DNA from: Burkholderia sp. Leaf177
GTDB taxonomy: Bacteria > Pseudomonadota > Gammaproteobacteria > Burkholderiales > Burkholderiaceae
Direction of reading: 5' to 3'
Length of the DNA stretch: 64,000 bases
NCBI RefSeq assembly: GCF_001424345.1
Contig: NZ_LMPF01000020.1
Location: 1-64,000 of the forward strand
The notes under the pieces were generated by a model. The model saw nothing but the letters and a program-made list of their open reading frames with translations, searched no databases and was not told the origin of the DNA. Made by a program: the position numbers and the translations under genes. Shown in pieces: positions 22,913 through 32,736 of this stretch (its first letter is position 1; every line of letters starts with the position of its first letter).

Positions 22913-23000
22913 CCTGAATTTTGGTTGCTCTAACGCCCCTACGTTAGCGCAACTTTCCGCGCGCCCATCTCAATAAGGAGGCACTTGCACAGACCAATCC

Positions 23001-23615
23001 TTAATCCTTCAATGCCACCCGAATTCCCAGCCCAATAAACGTCGCGCCCGCCAGCCGGTCGAGCCACACGCCAACCTTCGGACGTCGCTTCAAATACGCG
23101 CCGATCATCCCCGCCGCCACGCCGAACACCGAGAACACCAGGACGGTCTGAAGCATGAACACGCCGCCGAGTTCGAACATCTGCAGCATGACGCTTTGCG
23201 TGCCATGCGGATTCACGAACTGCGGCAGGAACACGATAAAAAACAGCGTCACTTTCGGATTCAACAAATTCCCAATCACGCTCTGACGAAACACGGTCGT
23301 CAGCGGCTGGCTCGGCCGCTCGTGCGCGCTCGACAAACCCTTGCTCCGGATTGCCTTGATGCCGATCCAGATCAGATAAGCGGCGCCCGCCAGTTTCACG
23401 ATCTCGAACGCCACTTGCGATGATTTCAACAACGCCGCCACGCCGAGCGCCGCCAGCGTCGTATGAAACGAAATGCCGGCCGCAAAACCGAGCGCGGCGA
23501 CAAGTCCGGCCGCGCGTCCCTGCGATATCCCGCGCGCTAGAACTTGCAGGTTATCGGGGCCGGGCGCGGCCGTTATTGCTATCGATGCAGCCAGAAACAG
23601 AAGGAAATTCGGCAT
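23001..23615 (-). CDS. LysE/RhtB-family amino acid exporter
   Basis: 204 residues, five or six hydrophobic segments. The N-terminus carries the family signature AITAAPGPDNLQVLARGISQGRAAGLVAALGFAAG, and the middle has the NLLNPKVTLFFIVFLPQFV motif. It belongs to the LysE/RhtB exporters of the inner membrane, which remove homoserine lactone, threonine or other amino acids. The substrate is not readable. It lies 17 bases downstream of apt on the same strand, so it may share that transcript. Confidence 0.9.
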   Translation of the reverse strand: MPNFLLFLAASIAITAAPGPDNLQVLARGISQGRAAGLVAALGFAAGISFHTTLAALGVAALLKSSQVAFEIVKLAGAAYLIWIGIKAIRSKGLSSAHERPSQPLTTVFRQSVIGNLLNPKVTLFFIVFLPQFVNPHGTQSVMLQMFELGGVFMLQTVLVFSVFGVAAGMIGAYLKRRPKVGVWLDRLAGATFIGLGIRVALKD

Positions 23616-23632
23616 GGCTCAAAGTGCTCCAA

Positions 23633-24208
23633 TCAATGACCGTCGAATTCGCAAACGGTGAATAACGGCAACCCGGATTCGCGCAGAATTTTCGATCCAC
23701 CCAGCGCCGGCAAGTCGATGATCGCCGCGCCCTCCACCACGTCGGCGCCAAGTCGCTCCAGCAAGAGTTTGCCGGCCATCATCGTGCCGCCGGTCGCAAT
23801 CAGGTCGTCCACAAGCACTACGCGCTCACCCGGCTTGCACGCGTCCTCGTGGATTTCGACCGTTGCGCTGCCGTATTCGAGCTCGTACGACTGCGACAAC
23901 GTCTTGTAGGGCAGCTTGCCTTTTTTGCGGATTGGCACGAAACCGAGGCTCAGTTCGTAAGCGAGGATCGGCCCGATGATAAAACCACGCGCATCGAGCC
24001 CGGCGATCGTATCGATACCCGCATCTATATAGCGCTGCACCAGCAGATCGATCAGCGTGCGCAACGCGCGCCGGTCCTGAAGCACGGGCGTGATATCGCG
24101 AAACTGCACGCCGGGTTGCGGCCAGTCCGGAACCGTGCGGATTCGCTCGCGGATAAAACTAGTGGCATCGGATAACGGCGAAACCACCGGCGCTGCTGTT
24201 GAGGACAT
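23633..24208 (-). CDS. apt: Adenine phosphoribosyltransferase
   Basis: 191 residues. PRPP-binding loop [17 protein letters not shown] and the flexible-loop/dimer residues of the type I PRTase fold ([46 protein letters not shown]). Converts adenine and PRPP to AMP in purine salvage. Normal length. It follows the KefB-type antiporter gene after 18 bases and precedes a LysE exporter, all on the minus strand. Confidence 0.96.
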   Translation of the reverse strand: MSSTAAPVVSPLSDATSFIRERIRTVPDWPQPGVQFRDITPVLQDRRALRTLIDLLVQRYIDAGIDTIAGLDARGFIIGPILAYELSLGFVPIRKKGKLPYKTLSQSYELEYGSATVEIHEDACKPGERVVLVDDLIATGGTMMAGKLLLERLGADVVEGAAIIDLPALGGSKILRESGLPLFTVCEFDGH

Positions 24209-24226
24209 GATCTCTCCGGAAAAACG

Positions 24227-26230
24227 TCAGGCTACCGCGCCCGCGCGGCGCGTGCGCGACAGCCGTTCTTCGGCTCGCTGCAGCGCTTCAGGCAAGCCGC
24301 GCAGCACGACAATGTCGCTCGCGCGCAGCTTGGTTTCAGGATCGGGCTCCACGCCACGAATCCCGTGACGGCGAATCGCCGTGACTTCCACGCCGTCGTC
24401 CACGAGCCCGAGTTCGTCGAGCGTGCGGCCTACGGCGTCGGCGTTTTCATCGACGGGAACCGATTGTAGCCGCACCTGCTCGCGGCGTTCTTCGTCGTCG
24501 GAATCGTCCGCGCCGTGAAAATATCCGCGCAGCAGGCTGTAACGCTCGTCACGCATTTCTTCCACACGACGCACCACGCGCCGCATCGGCACGCCCATCA
24601 GCACGAGCGTGTGCGAGGCCAGCATCAGGCTGCCTTCCACGATTTCCGGAATCACTTCCGTGGCGCCCGACGCAATCAGCTTCTCGAGATCGGCGTCATC
24701 GACGGTACGCACGATGGTCGGCAACGTCGGCTCCAATTCGTGAATGCTGTGCAGCACGCGCAACGCGGACGGCGTGTTGGCGAACGTAATGGCCACCGTC
24801 GCCGCACGATGCAAACCGGCCGCGACCAGTGCCTCGCGCCGCCCGGCATCGCCATAAACGACGCTTTCGCCCGCCGCCGCAGCAGCCGCCACGCGATCAG
24901 GATCCAGGTCGAGCGCCACGTAGGACAAACCTTCGTGCTCGAGCATCCGCGCCAGGTTCTGCCCGGCGCGGCCGTAGCCGCAGATGATCACGTGACCGCT
25001 CTGCTTGATGCTGTGCGTCGCGATACGCGTCATCTGCAACGATTGCCTCAACCATTCCGTCGATGAAAGCCGCAGCACGATCCGGTCGGCGTTCTGGATG
25101 ATGAACGGCGCGGCGAGCATGGAAAGCAGCATGGACGAAAGAATGGCTTGCAGCAGCACGGGCTCGACGAGATGTTTATCGAGAATCAGGTTCAGCAGCA
25201 CGAAACCGAATTCGCCGGCTTGCGCGAGGTTCAGGCCGGTGCGCATGGCGACGCCGGGCGGCGAGCCGAAAAGCCGCGCGAGGCCGGTGATCATCGCGGC
25301 CTTGAGCAGAATCGGCACTATAAAAAACGTGGCAACAAGGAACGGATGTTCCCAGATCACGCGCGGATTCAATAGCATTCCGGTGGTCACGAAAAAGAGA
25401 CCGAGCAAGACGTCGCGAAACGGCTTGATGTCCTCTTCCACCTGATGCCGATACGGCGTCTCGGCAATCAGCATTCCGGCAATGAAAGCGCCGAGGGCGA
25501 GCGATAAGCCGAATTTATCGGTGATGAACGCGGCGCCCAGCGTCACCAGCAACAGGTTCAGCATGAAAAGTTCTTGCGACCGGCGCCGCGCGACAATATT
25601 GAACCAGCGCGTCATGAACTTCTGGCCGATGAACAACAACACCGTCAACGCCACCACGATTTTCACGGCAGCGATGGCGAGCCAGAACGCCAGTTGCTTC
25701 GAATTCCCGTTACCGAATGCCGCAATGATGATCAGCAGCGGCACCACGGCCAGATCCTGAAACAGCAGTACACCGAAGATATTGCGGCCATGTTCGGATT
25801 CGAGTTCGAGCCGCTCGGCGAGCATTTTCGAAACGATCGCGGTGGATGACATGGATAACGCGCCGCCGAGCGCAATGCTCGCTTCCCACGACATATCCAT
25901 CCAGAAATTCGCGATCCAGCCGAACAGAAGCGCAAGCAGGATCGTTCCGCCGACCTGGCTTGCGCCAAGTCCGAACACAATCCTGCGCATCGATCTCAAT
26001 TTGGATAACGAAAACTCGAGTCCGATAGAAAACATCAGGAACACGACGCCGAATTCGGCGAGATGCTGCGCACGTTCGCTGTCCGGTGCAATGCCCGCGG
26101 CATGCGGCCCGACAATAATCCCCACCGCCAGATACCCGAGCATGGGCGGCAGGTTGAAAAAGCGGAACACGACGACGCCGACCACTGAACACAGCAGTAA
26201 CAACAACGTCATTTCAAGCGGAGAAGTCAT
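24227..26230 (-). CDS. KefB-type monovalent cation:proton antiporter
   Basis: 667 residues from MTSPLEMTLLLLLCSVVG; a longer in-frame start at 26455 would run across the divergent kdsD start and is rejected. About 12 membrane segments of the CPA2 family (MLGYLAVGIIVGPHAAG, FGVVFLMFSIGLEFSLSKL), then a TrkA-N/RCK nucleotide-binding domain with GYGRAGQNLARML, then a TrkA-C domain. It exchanges K+ (or Na+) for H+ and is gated by a nucleotide ligand through the RCK domain. Without the KefF/KefG partner the glutathione-gated role is uncertain. Divergent from kdsD. Confidence 0.88.
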   Translation of the reverse strand: MTSPLEMTLLLLLCSVVGVVVFRFFNLPPMLGYLAVGIIVGPHAAGIAPDSERAQHLAEFGVVFLMFSIGLEFSLSKLRSMRRIVFGLGASQVGGTILLALLFGWIANFWMDMSWEASIALGGALSMSSTAIVSKMLAERLELESEHGRNIFGVLLFQDLAVVPLLIIIAAFGNGNSKQLAFWLAIAAVKIVVALTVLLFIGQKFMTRWFNIVARRRSQELFMLNLLLVTLGAAFITDKFGLSLALGAFIAGMLIAETPYRHQVEEDIKPFRDVLLGLFFVTTGMLLNPRVIWEHPFLVATFFIVPILLKAAMITGLARLFGSPPGVAMRTGLNLAQAGEFGFVLLNLILDKHLVEPVLLQAILSSMLLSMLAAPFIIQNADRIVLRLSSTEWLRQSLQMTRIATHSIKQSGHVIICGYGRAGQNLARMLEHEGLSYVALDLDPDRVAAAAAAGESVVYGDAGRREALVAAGLHRAATVAITFANTPSALRVLHSIHELEPTLPTIVRTVDDADLEKLIASGATEVIPEIVEGSLMLASHTLVLMGVPMRRVVRRVEEMRDERYSLLRGYFHGADDSDDEERREQVRLQSVPVDENADAVGRTLDELGLVDDGVEVTAIRRHGIRGVEPDPETKLRASDIVVLRGLPEALQRAEERLSRTRRAGAVA

Positions 26231-26408
26231 CCGTCGGGAATCCTCGTTGGTCGTTGGATTGCGGATCGGTTTTTCCAGGCGCCGGATGCTTGACGGCGCG
26301 ACTGGAAGCCCGACCTGCGTGGGCGGATGAGCGCGCAAATGGCGACGGGCAAAAGCCCGGCGGCCGCCGTCCGGCGCGGCATAAAGGTGCCTTTGATATA
26401 CTCCGCGC

Positions 26409-27392
26409 ATGATAGCGAAAATCAATGGCGACCGGGCACTTGCGCTGGCTCGCACCGTGCTCGAAATTGAAGCCGACGCTGTTCGAGGCCTGTCCGCTCA
26501 ACTCGATGACAACTTCACCGGCGCCGTCGAATTCCTGCTCGGATGCAAGGGCCGCGTGGTGGTATCGGGCATCGGGAAATCCGGGCACATAGCCCGCAAA
26601 TTCGCGGCTACGCTCGCGAGCACCGGCACGCCTGGTTTCTTCGTTCATCCGGCGGAAGCCAGCCACGGCGATCTTGGCATGGTAACCGCTGACGATGTGT
26701 TTATCGCGTTATCGAATTCAGGCGAAACTTCTGAACTCGTCGCCATCCTTCCGATCATCAAGCGCCTCGGCGCCAAGCTGATCGCCATCACCGGCAGCCC
26801 CGAATCCAGCCTCGCAAAACTCGCCGACGTGCATCTGAATGCTCACGTCGACAAGGAAGCGTGCCCGATGAACCTCTCGCCCACGGCCAGCACGACCGCG
26901 GTTCTCGCGTTGAGCGACGCGCTCGCGGTCGCGGTGCTCGACGCACGCGGCTTCGGGCCGGAAGACTTCGCGCGTTCGCATCCGGGCGGCGCGCTTGGCC
27001 GGCGCCTGCTGACATATGTACGCGACGTGATGCGCACAGGCGAGGAAGTGCCGGTCGTGCCGCTCGCCGCCACCGTGTCCGACGCCCTCTTCCAGATCAC
27101 CGCGAAGCGCATGGGCATGACGGCGGTGGTCAACGAGAAGAATCACGTGGAAGGCATTTTCACTGACGGTGACCTGCGCCGCATTCTTCAGCGCGACGGC
27201 GATTTCCGCGCGTTGCCGCTCGCAGATGTCATGACCCGTAATCCGCAAACCATCGGTCCGGACCATCTCGCGGTGGAAGCGGTGGAACTGATGGAGCGTT
27301 ACCGCATCAATCAGATGCTGGTCGTCGATGAAAACGCGATCCTGATCGGCGCCCTGAACATGCATGACCTCTTTTCCAAGAAGGTAATCTGA
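26409..27392 (+). CDS. kdsD: Arabinose-5-phosphate isomerase
   Basis: 327 residues. SIS domain (GRVVVSGIGKSGHIARKFAATLASTGTPGFFVHPAEASHGDLGM), followed by two CBS domains (about 205-325; MGMTAVVNEKNHVEGIFTDGDLRR and INQMLVVDENAILIGALNMHDL). It interconverts ribulose 5-phosphate and arabinose 5-phosphate, the first step of Kdo synthesis. The stop overlaps the kdsC start by one base. It opens the kdsD-kdsC-lptC-lptA-lptB operon. Confidence 0.96.
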   Translation: MIAKINGDRALALARTVLEIEADAVRGLSAQLDDNFTGAVEFLLGCKGRVVVSGIGKSGHIARKFAATLASTGTPGFFVHPAEASHGDLGMVTADDVFIALSNSGETSELVAILPIIKRLGAKLIAITGSPESSLAKLADVHLNAHVDKEACPMNLSPTASTTAVLALSDALAVAVLDARGFGPEDFARSHPGGALGRRLLTYVRDVMRTGEEVPVVPLAATVSDALFQITAKRMGMTAVVNEKNHVEGIFTDGDLRRILQRDGDFRALPLADVMTRNPQTIGPDHLAVEAVELMERYRINQMLVVDENAILIGALNMHDLFSKKVI

Positions 27393-27955
27393 TGTCGACC
27401 TTGTCTTTCACGCCGGACGTTGCTGCAACGGCAGACGCGCACGACCGCGCGAGCCGCGTGAAGCTGATGATTTTCGACATCGACGGCGTTTTCACCGACG
27501 GCAGCCTGTTCTTTACTGCCGCCGGCGACGCCATGAAGTCCTTCAATTCACTCGATGGCCACGGCGTGAAGATGCTGCAATCGGTTGGCGTGCAGACGGC
27601 GATCATCACCGGGCGCAACTCGGGAATCGTCGCGGCGCGCGCGGGTGAGCTCGGCATTACGCACCTGCACCAAGGCGTCGCCGATAAAACCATCGCGCTG
27701 GCCGAGTTGCTGCAAAGCACCGGCATTTCGGCAATGGAATGCGGCTATATGGGCGACGACTGGCCCGATCTCGCGGTCATGCGCCTGTGTGGTTTCGCAG
27801 CGGCGCCCGCCAACGCGCACGAGGAAGTGCTGCGACGCGTGCACTTCGCGGCATCGAAACGAGGCGGTGCAGGCGCGGTGCGCGAAGTCTGCGACGCAAT
27901 TCTGCGCGCGCAGGATCGCTATGACGGTCTGCTTGCAACCGCGATTGGAGCCTGA
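27392..27955 (+). CDS. kdsC: 3-deoxy-D-manno-octulosonate-8-phosphate phosphatase
   Basis: 187 residues. HAD-family tetramer of the C0 type with the nucleophile motif MIFDIDGVFTDGSLFF, motif II-like IITGRNSG, a lysine (DKTIAL) and GYMGDDWPDLAVM. Hydrolyses Kdo-8-phosphate to Kdo. Overlaps the kdsD stop and precedes lptC by five bases, so the operon is tightly coupled. Confidence 0.96.
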   Translation: MSTLSFTPDVAATADAHDRASRVKLMIFDIDGVFTDGSLFFTAAGDAMKSFNSLDGHGVKMLQSVGVQTAIITGRNSGIVAARAGELGITHLHQGVADKTIALAELLQSTGISAMECGYMGDDWPDLAVMRLCGFAAAPANAHEEVLRRVHFAASKRGGAGAVREVCDAILRAQDRYDGLLATAIGA

Positions 27956-27960
27956 TTCTC

Positions 27961-28557
27961 ATGGCGCGCCCGACCAAACTGACATCACTTTTGCCGCTCG
28001 TCGCGATGGCGGCGCTGGCCGGCGTCACTTACTGGCTGCTGCAAGCCACGCTGCCGCCCGCGCAAACGCCGGAGCGCCCGAAGGAACACGCGGCCGACTA
28101 TTTCGCGAACAACTTCTCGGTCTCCGAACTCGATACCACCGGCACGACGCAATACCGGCTGACGGCCGTATCCATGGTGCATTACGAGGACGACGAAAAC
28201 AGCGACTTGGTCAAGCCGGCCATGCGCATGTTCCAGCCGCTCCGGCCGACCGTCACGGCGACTTCCGAGCGCGGGACGGTGAACGGCGATGTATCGATTG
28301 TCGATTTGTACGAAAACGCCCACCTGTTGCGCGTGGCCGGCTTCGGCGACCCGCAGATGACCGCGGATTCCGAGCACTTCCGGATCCTTGTGAACGACGA
28401 TGTCATCGAAACAGAAAAGCCGGTTAAACTTCAGCGCGGTCCGTCGGTGATGACGGGCGACGGCATGAACTACAACAACGCGACCCGGGTCATGAAGCTC
28501 TTCGGGACGGTACGTGGCCAGATCGCCGCATCCACCCTGAACAACTCATCCAAATAA
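27961..28557 (+). CDS. lptC: LPS export ABC transporter periplasmic protein LptC
   Basis: 198 residues. One N-terminal membrane anchor (LLPLVAMAALAGVTYWLLQATL) and a periplasmic beta-jellyroll (about 60-185; NFSVSELDTTGTTQYRLTA ... GDVSIVDLYENAHLLRV ... TEKPVKLQRGPSVMTGDGMNYNN). It receives LPS from LptB2FG and hands it to LptA. Operon position after kdsC is typical. Confidence 0.93.
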   Translation: MARPTKLTSLLPLVAMAALAGVTYWLLQATLPPAQTPERPKEHAADYFANNFSVSELDTTGTTQYRLTAVSMVHYEDDENSDLVKPAMRMFQPLRPTVTATSERGTVNGDVSIVDLYENAHLLRVAGFGDPQMTADSEHFRILVNDDVIETEKPVKLQRGPSVMTGDGMNYNNATRVMKLFGTVRGQIAASTLNNSSK

Positions 28558-28605
28558 ACCCGGCAGTTCCGACGAATTGCGCTTAATCCATTCAAGTGTG
28601 ACTGC

Positions 28606-29304
28606 ATGAACAAACCGTTTCTCCGACCCGAATCCGGCCGTCTGCGTGCAGCCCGCGCTGCATTTATACGCCGCGCCGCACGCCTCGTGCAATTCGGGAT
28701 TGCGGCAGCCAGCGTGGCGTTGCCGCTGGCAGGTTTCGCCCCGGCCGCACATGCTGAACGCGCCGATAACGACAAGCCGCTGAACATTGAAGCGGACAAC
28801 ATGACGTATGACGACCTGAAGCAGGTCAACATCTTCACCGGGCACGTGGTCGCGACCAAAGGCACGATCATCATCAAGGCTGATCGCGTGGACGTGACGC
28901 AGGACCCGCAGGGTTATCAGTACGCAACGGGCACGTCGACAGGCAACAATCTCTCGTATTTCCGCCAGAAACGCGATGGCCTGGATGAATACATTGAAGG
29001 CAATGCCGTGCGGATCGACTACGACGGCAAGCAGGATCTCACCACGCTCACCACGCGCGCAGTCGTGCGCCGTCTGGCCGGGCTGACCAAGATTCAGGAC
29101 GAAGTGCACGGCAGCGTGATCACGTACGACGGCCAGAAAGACTTTTACACGGCGAAAGCCGGCAAGGACGTTGCGGGTCCGGGCAACCCCACGGGTCGCG
29201 TTCGCGCCATGCTCGCGCCGCGCAACGGCGGTGCAGCACCGCTGACCGGCGGGCCCGCCAAGCTTACTCCGTCCAACACGTTGCAAGGATCGCCGCAACC
29301 GTGA
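28606..29304 (+). CDS. lptA: Lipopolysaccharide transport periplasmic protein LptA
   Basis: 232 residues. Arg-rich N-terminus then a signal-peptide-like hydrophobic run ending PAAHA, followed by the OstA/LptA jellyroll (KPLNIEADNMTYDDLKQVNIFTGHVVATKGTIIIKADRVDV). The C-terminal 40 residues are Pro/Gly rich and probably disordered. It bridges the periplasm for LPS between LptC and LptD. The stop overlaps the GTG start of lptB. Confidence 0.93.
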   Translation: MNKPFLRPESGRLRAARAAFIRRAARLVQFGIAAASVALPLAGFAPAAHAERADNDKPLNIEADNMTYDDLKQVNIFTGHVVATKGTIIIKADRVDVTQDPQGYQYATGTSTGNNLSYFRQKRDGLDEYIEGNAVRIDYDGKQDLTTLTTRAVVRRLAGLTKIQDEVHGSVITYDGQKDFYTAKAGKDVAGPGNPTGRVRAMLAPRNGGAAPLTGGPAKLTPSNTLQGSPQP

Positions 29305-30083
29305 ACTCGCCCGCCATGCCTCATCGAAAGCCGGAAGGAACGAGCAGCTCGCTCACCGTCCGCAATCTGAAGAAACGCTACGGTTCACGCACGGTCGTTA
29401 AGGACGTGTCGCTCGACGTGAAAAGCGGCGAAGTGGTCGGGCTTCTCGGGCCAAACGGCGCGGGCAAGACCACTTCGTTCTACATGATCGTGGGTCTGGT
29501 TCCGCTCGATGCAGGCGAGATCGAACTCGATGGCACGTCCATCAGCCTGTTGCCGATCCACCAGCGCGCGCGCCTCGGGCTGTCTTATCTGCCGCAGGAA
29601 GCATCGGTTTTCCGCAAGCTTACCGTCGAGCAGAACATCCGCGCCGTGCTCGAACTGCAGACCGGCGAAAACGACAAGCCGCTGTCCAAGCAGGCAATCA
29701 CGGACCGCGCGGAAGCCTTGCTCGATGAACTCCAGATCGCGCATCTGCGTGAAAATCCGGCGCTGTCCTTGTCCGGCGGCGAACGGCGCCGTGTGGAAAT
29801 TGCCCGCGCGCTGGCTACGAACCCGGCGTTCATCCTCCTGGACGAACCGTTTGCCGGCGTCGATCCCATTGCCGTGCTGGAAATCCAGAAGATCGTGAAG
29901 TTCCTGAAACAACGGAACATCGGCGTGCTCATCACGGACCACAACGTGCGCGAGACACTCGGCATTTGCGATCACGCGTACATCATCAGCGACGGCAGCG
30001 TGCTCGCAGCCGGCGCGCCGAGCGAAATCATCGAAAACGAGAGTGTTCGGCGCGTGTATCTCGGCGAACATTTCCGCATGTAA
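29301..30083 (+). CDS. lptB: LPS export ABC transporter ATP-binding protein LptB
   Basis: 260 residues from a GTG that overlaps the lptA stop. Walker A GPNGAGKTTSFYMI, Q-loop LPQEASVFRKLTV, signature LSGGERRRVEIARAL, Walker B FILLDEPFAGVDPIA, and H-loop TDHNVRETL. It powers LPS extraction from the inner membrane with LptF and LptG. A hairpin (30167-30188) follows before rpoN. Confidence 0.96.
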   Translation: MNSPAMPHRKPEGTSSSLTVRNLKKRYGSRTVVKDVSLDVKSGEVVGLLGPNGAGKTTSFYMIVGLVPLDAGEIELDGTSISLLPIHQRARLGLSYLPQEASVFRKLTVEQNIRAVLELQTGENDKPLSKQAITDRAEALLDELQIAHLRENPALSLSGGERRRVEIARALATNPAFILLDEPFAGVDPIAVLEIQKIVKFLKQRNIGVLITDHNVRETLGICDHAYIISDGSVLAAGAPSEIIENESVRRVYLGEHFRM

Positions 30084-30166
30084 CAGCGTGAACTTCGTGC
30101 CCGCAGTGCTGCAGAGCCCGCTGTGGGCGGCAATGCGCGGCTTTGGAGCAGCGCCAGCAATTCTTA

Positions 30167-30197
30167 CGTGCCGCCCGCGGGCGGCACGCTTGTTTTT
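30167..30197 (+). terminator. Palindromic hairpin between lptB and rpoN
   Basis: A perfect 22-base palindrome CGTGCCGCCCG/CGGGCGGCACG at 30167-30188 followed by CTTGTTTTT. It forms a very stable stem with a T-rich tail and would end or attenuate lptB transcripts 62 bases before the rpoN start. Confidence 0.6.
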
Positions 30198-30258
30198 GGC
30201 CGATCCCCGCGAGGTTTCGCGCCCGTGGCAAACTCTCTACAATGATTAAAACCTTGCC

Positions 30259-31776
30259 ATGAAAGCCAGCCTCCAACTACGCCTATCGCAGCATCTTGCG
30301 CTCACTCCACAACTGCAGCAGTCCATCCGGCTGCTGCAGTTGTCGACGCTCGAATTGCAGCAGGAAGTCGCGATGGCTGTCGCGCAGAATCCGTTGCTCG
30401 AAAACGAGGACGACTGGACCACCAGTCCGCTGCGCGTGGCGGCAGATGGATCGCTGATCACCACGGGCGCTTCGGTGAACGCGCCCGAGCCCATGATGAG
30501 CAACGGCACGTCGTCGAGCAGCAGCACGACCGAGCGCTCGGAAAACGGCGAGCCTCAAGGTGTCGACGAATACAACGGCATGAGTTCGTCGGACAACGGT
30601 CCGGATTCCAGTTCGTGGAATCTGGAGGATTACGGCCGCTCGAACAGCGGTTCCGACGACGACGACCTGCCTCCGCTTCAAATCCACGAATCGACTACCA
30701 CGCTGCGCGATCACCTGATGTCGCAGTTGCGCATGACGAAAGCGAATCAGCGCGATCGCGCGCTGATCACGTTCCTGATCGAATCCCTCGATGAAGATGG
30801 TTATCTCACTTCCTCGCTCGACGAAGTGAAAGCCGATTTACCTGACGAACTCGAGGTCGATCTCGACGAATTGAGCGCCGCGCTCGCGCTGCTGCAGAGT
30901 TTCGATCCGCCGGGTGTGGGCGGCCGTTCCGCGTCGGAATGCCTCAAGCTGCAGCTTTTGCGGCTGGACTCATCGCCTGTCAGGACGCTGGCGCTCGATA
31001 TCGTCATGCATCATCTGGAGTTGCTCGCCGCGCGCGACTTCACGCGCCTGCGCAAGCAGCTCAAAGCCTCCGATGACGCATTGCGGGACGCGCATCTGCT
31101 GATTCGCTCGCTCGAACCGTTTCCGGGCGCGGCGTTCGGAAAAAGTGAAGCCGATTACGTGGTTCCGGACATTCTCGTGCGCAAGATGTCCAGCGGATGG
31201 ACGGCAGAATTGAATCCGGAAATTGTGCCGCGGCTTCGCATCAATCACCTTTACGCAAATATCTTGCGCAACAATCGCGGCGATCCGGGCAGCGGTTCGC
31301 TACGACAGCAACTGCAGGAAGCACGCTGGTTAATTAAAAATATTCAACAAAGATTCGAGACGATTCTTCGTGTGGCGCAGGCAATTGTGGAGCGTCAGAA
31401 GAACTTTTTCGCGCACGGTGAAATTGCAATGCGGCCCTTGGTTTTGAGGGAGATTGCTGATACGCTGGGTTTACACGAATCCACTGTCTCACGTGTGACA
31501 ACCGGCAAGTACATGCTGACCCCGTTCGGGACGCTTGAATTCAAGTACTTCTTCGGATCGCACGTTTCTACCGACACGGGTGGCGCGGCATCGTCAACGG
31601 CGATCCGGGCCCTCATCAAGCAACTGATAGGAGCTGAAGACTCAAAATCTCCTCTTTCAGACAGCCGCATCGCCGAATTGCTGGCGGAACAAGGGTTTGT
31701 GGTGGCGCGCCGTACGGTGGCGAAATATCGCGAAGCCCTGAAAATTCCGGCAGTGAACCTGCGAAAGTCTCTGTAG
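30259..31776 (+). CDS. rpoN: RNA polymerase sigma-54 factor
   Basis: 505 residues. Region I is Gln/Leu rich ([31 protein letters not shown]), followed by an acidic/Ser-rich region II (about 80-140), the core-binding part, an HTH ([24 protein letters not shown]), and the C-terminal RpoN box [10 protein letters not shown]. It directs transcription from -24/-12 promoters and needs enhancer-binding ATPases. Followed by hpf and ptsN as in most proteobacteria. Confidence 0.97.
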   Translation: MKASLQLRLSQHLALTPQLQQSIRLLQLSTLELQQEVAMAVAQNPLLENEDDWTTSPLRVAADGSLITTGASVNAPEPMMSNGTSSSSSTTERSENGEPQGVDEYNGMSSSDNGPDSSSWNLEDYGRSNSGSDDDDLPPLQIHESTTTLRDHLMSQLRMTKANQRDRALITFLIESLDEDGYLTSSLDEVKADLPDELEVDLDELSAALALLQSFDPPGVGGRSASECLKLQLLRLDSSPVRTLALDIVMHHLELLAARDFTRLRKQLKASDDALRDAHLLIRSLEPFPGAAFGKSEADYVVPDILVRKMSSGWTAELNPEIVPRLRINHLYANILRNNRGDPGSGSLRQQLQEARWLIKNIQQRFETILRVAQAIVERQKNFFAHGEIAMRPLVLREIADTLGLHESTVSRVTTGKYMLTPFGTLEFKYFFGSHVSTDTGGAASSTAIRALIKQLIGAEDSKSPLSDSRIAELLAEQGFVVARRTVAKYREALKIPAVNLRKSL

Positions 31777-31798
31777 CCCGCTGCATGTTGCGGCGGGC
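31776..31798 (+). terminator. Weak stem-loop after rpoN
   Basis: GCCCGC-N11-GCGGGC directly at the rpoN stop codon, followed by CTTTA only. It may slow or trim rpoN transcripts; too few Ts to be called a strong terminator. Confidence 0.35.
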
Positions 31799-31949
31799 CT
31801 TTACCGGCCGCGTCGCAAACACGCGAACGAGCCGGACGATACGTTTCCCGATCCGTTTCAGCCGTCGAACCAATGGCCAACCGCGGGCGTAGCGACCGGT
31901 TTTCAGCAGCGTAAGAGCGACCAGGCGGCCATTAGCTTGGAGAGCAACT

Positions 31950-32303
31950 ATGAATCTGCAGATCAGTGGACACCATCTCGAATTGACGCCTGCGTTGCGA
32001 GAATATGTGATCACCAAACTGGATAGAGTGCTTCGGCACTTCGATCAGGTGATCGACGGCAGTGTGGTCCTCTCGGTCGACAATCATAGGGAAAAGGACA
32101 AGCGGCAAAAGGTTGAAATCAACCTGCATCTGAAAGGCAAGGACATCTTCATCGAAAGTTGTGACGTTGATATGTACGCGGCGATCGATCTGATGGTCGA
32201 CAAGCTGGATAGACAAGTCCTTCGTCATAAGGACAAGATCCAGGGTCATGCACATGCAACAATGAAGTACGAACCGCAGGAAAGCGAAGCACCGGCGCCG
32301 TAA
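31950..32303 (+). CDS. hpf: Ribosome hibernation promoting factor
   Basis: 117 residues: short HPF/YfiA family protein ([32 protein letters not shown] ... [37 protein letters not shown]). It binds the 30S decoding region in stationary phase and promotes 100S dimers or stops translation. Classic location downstream of rpoN. Two strong hairpins follow it (32347-32380 and 32421-32447). Confidence 0.95.
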   Translation: MNLQISGHHLELTPALREYVITKLDRVLRHFDQVIDGSVVLSVDNHREKDKRQKVEINLHLKGKDIFIESCDVDMYAAIDLMVDKLDRQVLRHKDKIQGHAHATMKYEPQESEAPAP

Positions 32304-32346
32304 CTGCCGAGTAGCGTTTTTAGAGGTCTGCATCAAAAGCTTGGAC

Positions 32347-32380
32347 GGCGCATCAGTTGAACCGATTTTTCTGATGCGCC
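32347..32380 (+). repeat. Inverted repeat downstream of hpf
   Basis: Perfect 10-base arms GGCGCATCAG and CTGATGCGCC with a 14-base loop that contains TTTTT. It lies between the hpf stop and the terminator at 32421. It could stabilise the 3' end of the mRNA or act with the terminator. Confidence 0.6.
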
Positions 32381-32420
32381 GGGTTCGGAGAATCAGCACC
32401 GGACCAGCTTGACCGGTAGC

Positions 32421-32447
32421 AGCCGCCTGACAGCAGGCGGCTTTTTT
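32421..32447 (+). terminator. Rho-independent terminator after hpf
   Basis: GCCGCCTG-ACAG-CAGGCGGC followed by TTTTTT. A textbook stem-loop with a four-base loop. It ends the rpoN-hpf unit and separates it from ptsN. Confidence 0.92.
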
Positions 32448-32560
32448 GTCTCCGGTGGATTGATACGTCGGTGCGCGAGAAGCAAATGTGGACTGTTGCG
32501 TTCGTGGCACCAAACGTTGGCGCCGTATTGCGCGCCGCACCATCGAAAGAGACGCTGTTC

Positions 32561-32566
32561 TATAAT
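32561..32566 (+). promoter_or_regulatory. Candidate -10 box upstream of ptsN
   Basis: Perfect TATAAT after the hpf terminator, in the right place to drive ptsN-hprK-rapZ. No convincing -35 hexamer lies 16-18 bases upstream, so the promoter is tentative. A start near 32573 would give a leader of about 160 bases to the ptsN ATG, or would support the longer reading frame starting at 32599. Confidence 0.4.
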
Positions 32567-32736
32567 GGTCCGGGTAATACCGGGGTTGTTAAATCGGAAT
32601 GAAACGTAGCGGAGAGCAGCCGAACTTCGGTCTTCCGCGCATTCCTAACCAAAATCGCCGTGCGCGCTCAGTGCTTGTTCGAGCTTCTGAAGTCGCCACC
32701 GTGAGGAGAATTCAGGCCACGCATCTGCCTGCCAAC

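Noticed and set aside
24227..26455. KefB-type gene with start at 26455
   Set aside because: It would cross the kdsD start and add residues with no membrane or family character; MTSPLEM at 26230 fits.
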